Of a stretch of DNA of 56,637 nt, positions 55,639 to 56,637 are shown one piece after another. Within the stretch, counting starts at the first letter, position 1, and every line of letters begins with the position of its first letter. The stretch comes from Burkholderiales bacterium. GTDB lineage: Bacteria > Pseudomonadota > Gammaproteobacteria > Burkholderiales > Casimicrobiaceae. The notes under the pieces are model-generated. The model saw only the letters and a list, made by a program, of their open reading frames with translations. It did no database searches and was not told where the DNA came from. A program made the position numbers and the translations under genes. The stretch covers positions 1 to 56,637 of the forward strand of contig JAISYH010000030.1 in NCBI GenBank assembly GCA_031270015.1. The letters run 5' to 3'.

Positions 55639-56142
55639 TCAATCAATGTACCAATATTTATTAATTGCAATTAAAATTAACTTTTTTGTAGAGTACATTT
55701 CCCAATTACAATCAGAAATAATCTCATTCAGCCCATAAATATATTTGTTGATAAAAAAACGTTGTTCGCGGGTAAAAGAAGAAAAATACTCTAGCCACCA
55801 CCATCCTTTATCGTCTTTATAGGGAAGCAATGCTCTTACTGCATCATATAGATCCAAATTATCCTTGCCGGGAAGTGCTTCGTAAAGAAGTAGTGGCACA
55901 TAATAATGAAACGCTTTCGGATGCATAAATTCAGTATAAATAAAACGGGACTTTCCGATATAATCCCAATCATTTAGGGCAACATCTCTCCATTGCTTTC
56001 TCCAAAATATTCTTTCTACATCATCAGAAAATTCATCTCCTTTATATTTTTTTCCTGCAATGAATAGTTCTTCTGGAAAAGGTCTTTGTGGAAAAATGTT
56101 TTCCCAGACTCTTATATCATAAAAGGAAAATATCAAAAACAT
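55639..56142 (-). CDS. Putative immunity protein, DUF6714-like (module 1)
   Basis: 167 residues from ATG 56142; a TTG two codons earlier is possible. It has the pattern FPQRPFPEELFIAGKKYKGD, then WRDVALNDWDYI, then HPKAFHYYVPLLLYEAL and a late SFTREQRFFINKY. From memory this resembles the DUF6714 group of small soluble proteins. The gene begins 6 bases after the stop of the cysteine-rich tip gene to its right, so immunity to that tip is the natural inference. Confidence 0.55.
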   Translation of the reverse strand: MFLIFSFYDIRVWENIFPQRPFPEELFIAGKKYKGDEFSDDVERIFWRKQWRDVALNDWDYIGKSRFIYTEFMHPKAFHYYVPLLLYEALPGKDNLDLYDAVRALLPYKDDKGWWWLEYFSSFTREQRFFINKYIYGLNEIISDCNWEMYSTKKLILIAINKYWYID

Positions 56143-56148
56143 AATCAA

Positions 56149-56637
56149 TTAATACTCATATAAGCAGCGCATTCTGCAGCCATCGCAGCGGATATACCCT
56201 GTGCCCCCCCTATGTCCAGGATTTCCGCCTCGGAAACAGGTGTTATTTAAAGCCTTGCGTGCCGCAGCGCATCCCGAATACTTTGCAAATTTTGCTTGTA
56301 AAGTTGCTCGATCAGCGCCCATCTTACATTTCTTCCCTTTTTCAGACTTGCACGCTCCATTGACTGCTGCTTGCATAGCAGCATGTTTCCCAGGTGTACA
56401 ATCTCCAGGCGGACGCTCAGGTGGCTTGCGTTTAGGTTGTTTTGGTGGATTTTTGGGTTTAAGGTTAGGCTTCTTCCCACCCCCCAACCAGTTTATAGGA
56501 TTCAAGCAATCCAGCAGACAATCGGGGGCATCCGCGCATGGGTTGCAGCCGTCACCGGAAACGAACCCCATCAAACAAGTCATTCCCGCGCATTGCAGAA
56601 CACACCGCGCATACATGCCCGCAAGCGGCGCGATCTC
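56149..56637 (-). CDS. C-terminal tip of a polymorphic toxin, cysteine-rich (partial)
   Basis: The frame is open to the right window edge, so the protein probably continues upstream; the first ATG inside is at 56616 (155 residues to the stop). A cysteine-rich linker (MYARCVLQC, CNPCADAPDCLLDCLNPINW) is followed by a Lys/Pro-rich stretch. Then comes a compact tip: CTPGKHAAMQAAVNGACKSE, CKMGADRATLQAKFAKYSGC, AAARKALNNTCFRGGNPGHR and CDGCRMRC. The H...C...C...CF.GG..GHR pattern resembles a known class of Rhs-associated tips (Ntox16-like, from memory). Probably the in-place tip of the main Rhs gene. Confidence 0.6.
   Translation of the reverse strand, partial: EIAPLAGMYARCVLQCAGMTCLMGFVSGDGCNPCADAPDCLLDCLNPINWLGGGKKPNLKPKNPPKQPKRKPPERPPGDCTPGKHAAMQAAVNGACKSEKGKKCKMGADRATLQAKFAKYSGCAAARKALNNTCFRGGNPGHRGGTGYIRCDGCRMRCLYEY

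Overview
The window looks like chromosomal DNA of a betaproteobacterium. This is inferred from gene content and order: lepA-lepB-DUF4845-rnc-era, alaC-hom-thrC, the LPS/PTS-Ntr run kdsD-kdsC-lptC-lptA-lptB-rpoN-hpf-ptsN-hprK-rapZ, gltA-sucA-sucB-lpd, and a transhydrogenase with its alpha subunit split in two. Genus cannot be named from the sequence alone. Base composition is near balanced in the core and clearly A+T-rich at the right end.

Layout. 1-2.4 kb is the end of an integrated element: small phage-like genes in a 751-bp-period duplication and a tyrosine recombinase beside a tRNA-Leu(GAG). 2.4-17.2 kb holds housekeeping genes: secG, tpiA, psd-pssA (phosphatidylethanolamine synthesis), lepA-lepB-DUF4845-rnc-era, nagZ, folD, and gspD-gspE-gspF of a type II secretion system. 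17.4-21.4 kb is alaC-hom-thrC, followed by initiator tRNA-fMet with a near-consensus promoter. 21.7-29.5 kb is the LPS-transport/sigma-54/nitrogen-PTS cluster. dcd, an acid-type arginine/lysine/ornithine decarboxylase, a secreted trypsin-like protease (opposite strand) and valS follow.

37.4-41.2 kb is accessory. A surface protein (CSLREA-like start, parallel beta-helix repeats, putative Ig domain, sorting-type tail) lies behind a run of ten G. That run splits a short, well-initiated leader ORF from the main frame: losing one G joins them into a single gene. This is the signature of a phase-variable contingency locus, here in the OFF register. The locus is bounded by a 32-bp identical repeat, one copy being the 3' end of an NlpC/P60 lipoprotein gene, and is followed by two tandem 198-bp units carrying a REP-like palindrome.

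41.5-52.4 kb returns to core metabolism: gltA-sucA-sucB-lpd (citrate and 2-oxoglutarate steps of the TCA cycle), a MarC-family membrane protein, and pntAA-pntAB-pntB. 52.5-56.6 kb is an A+T-rich, minus-strand array of four consecutive toxin-tip/immunity-like pairs, typical of the downstream end of an Rhs-type polymorphic toxin locus. One tip still carries YD repeats and overlaps its partner by ATGA, one has an in-frame stop, one is only a short tail, and one runs off the right edge. The phase-variable surface gene and the Rhs tip array are the most interesting parts of the window.
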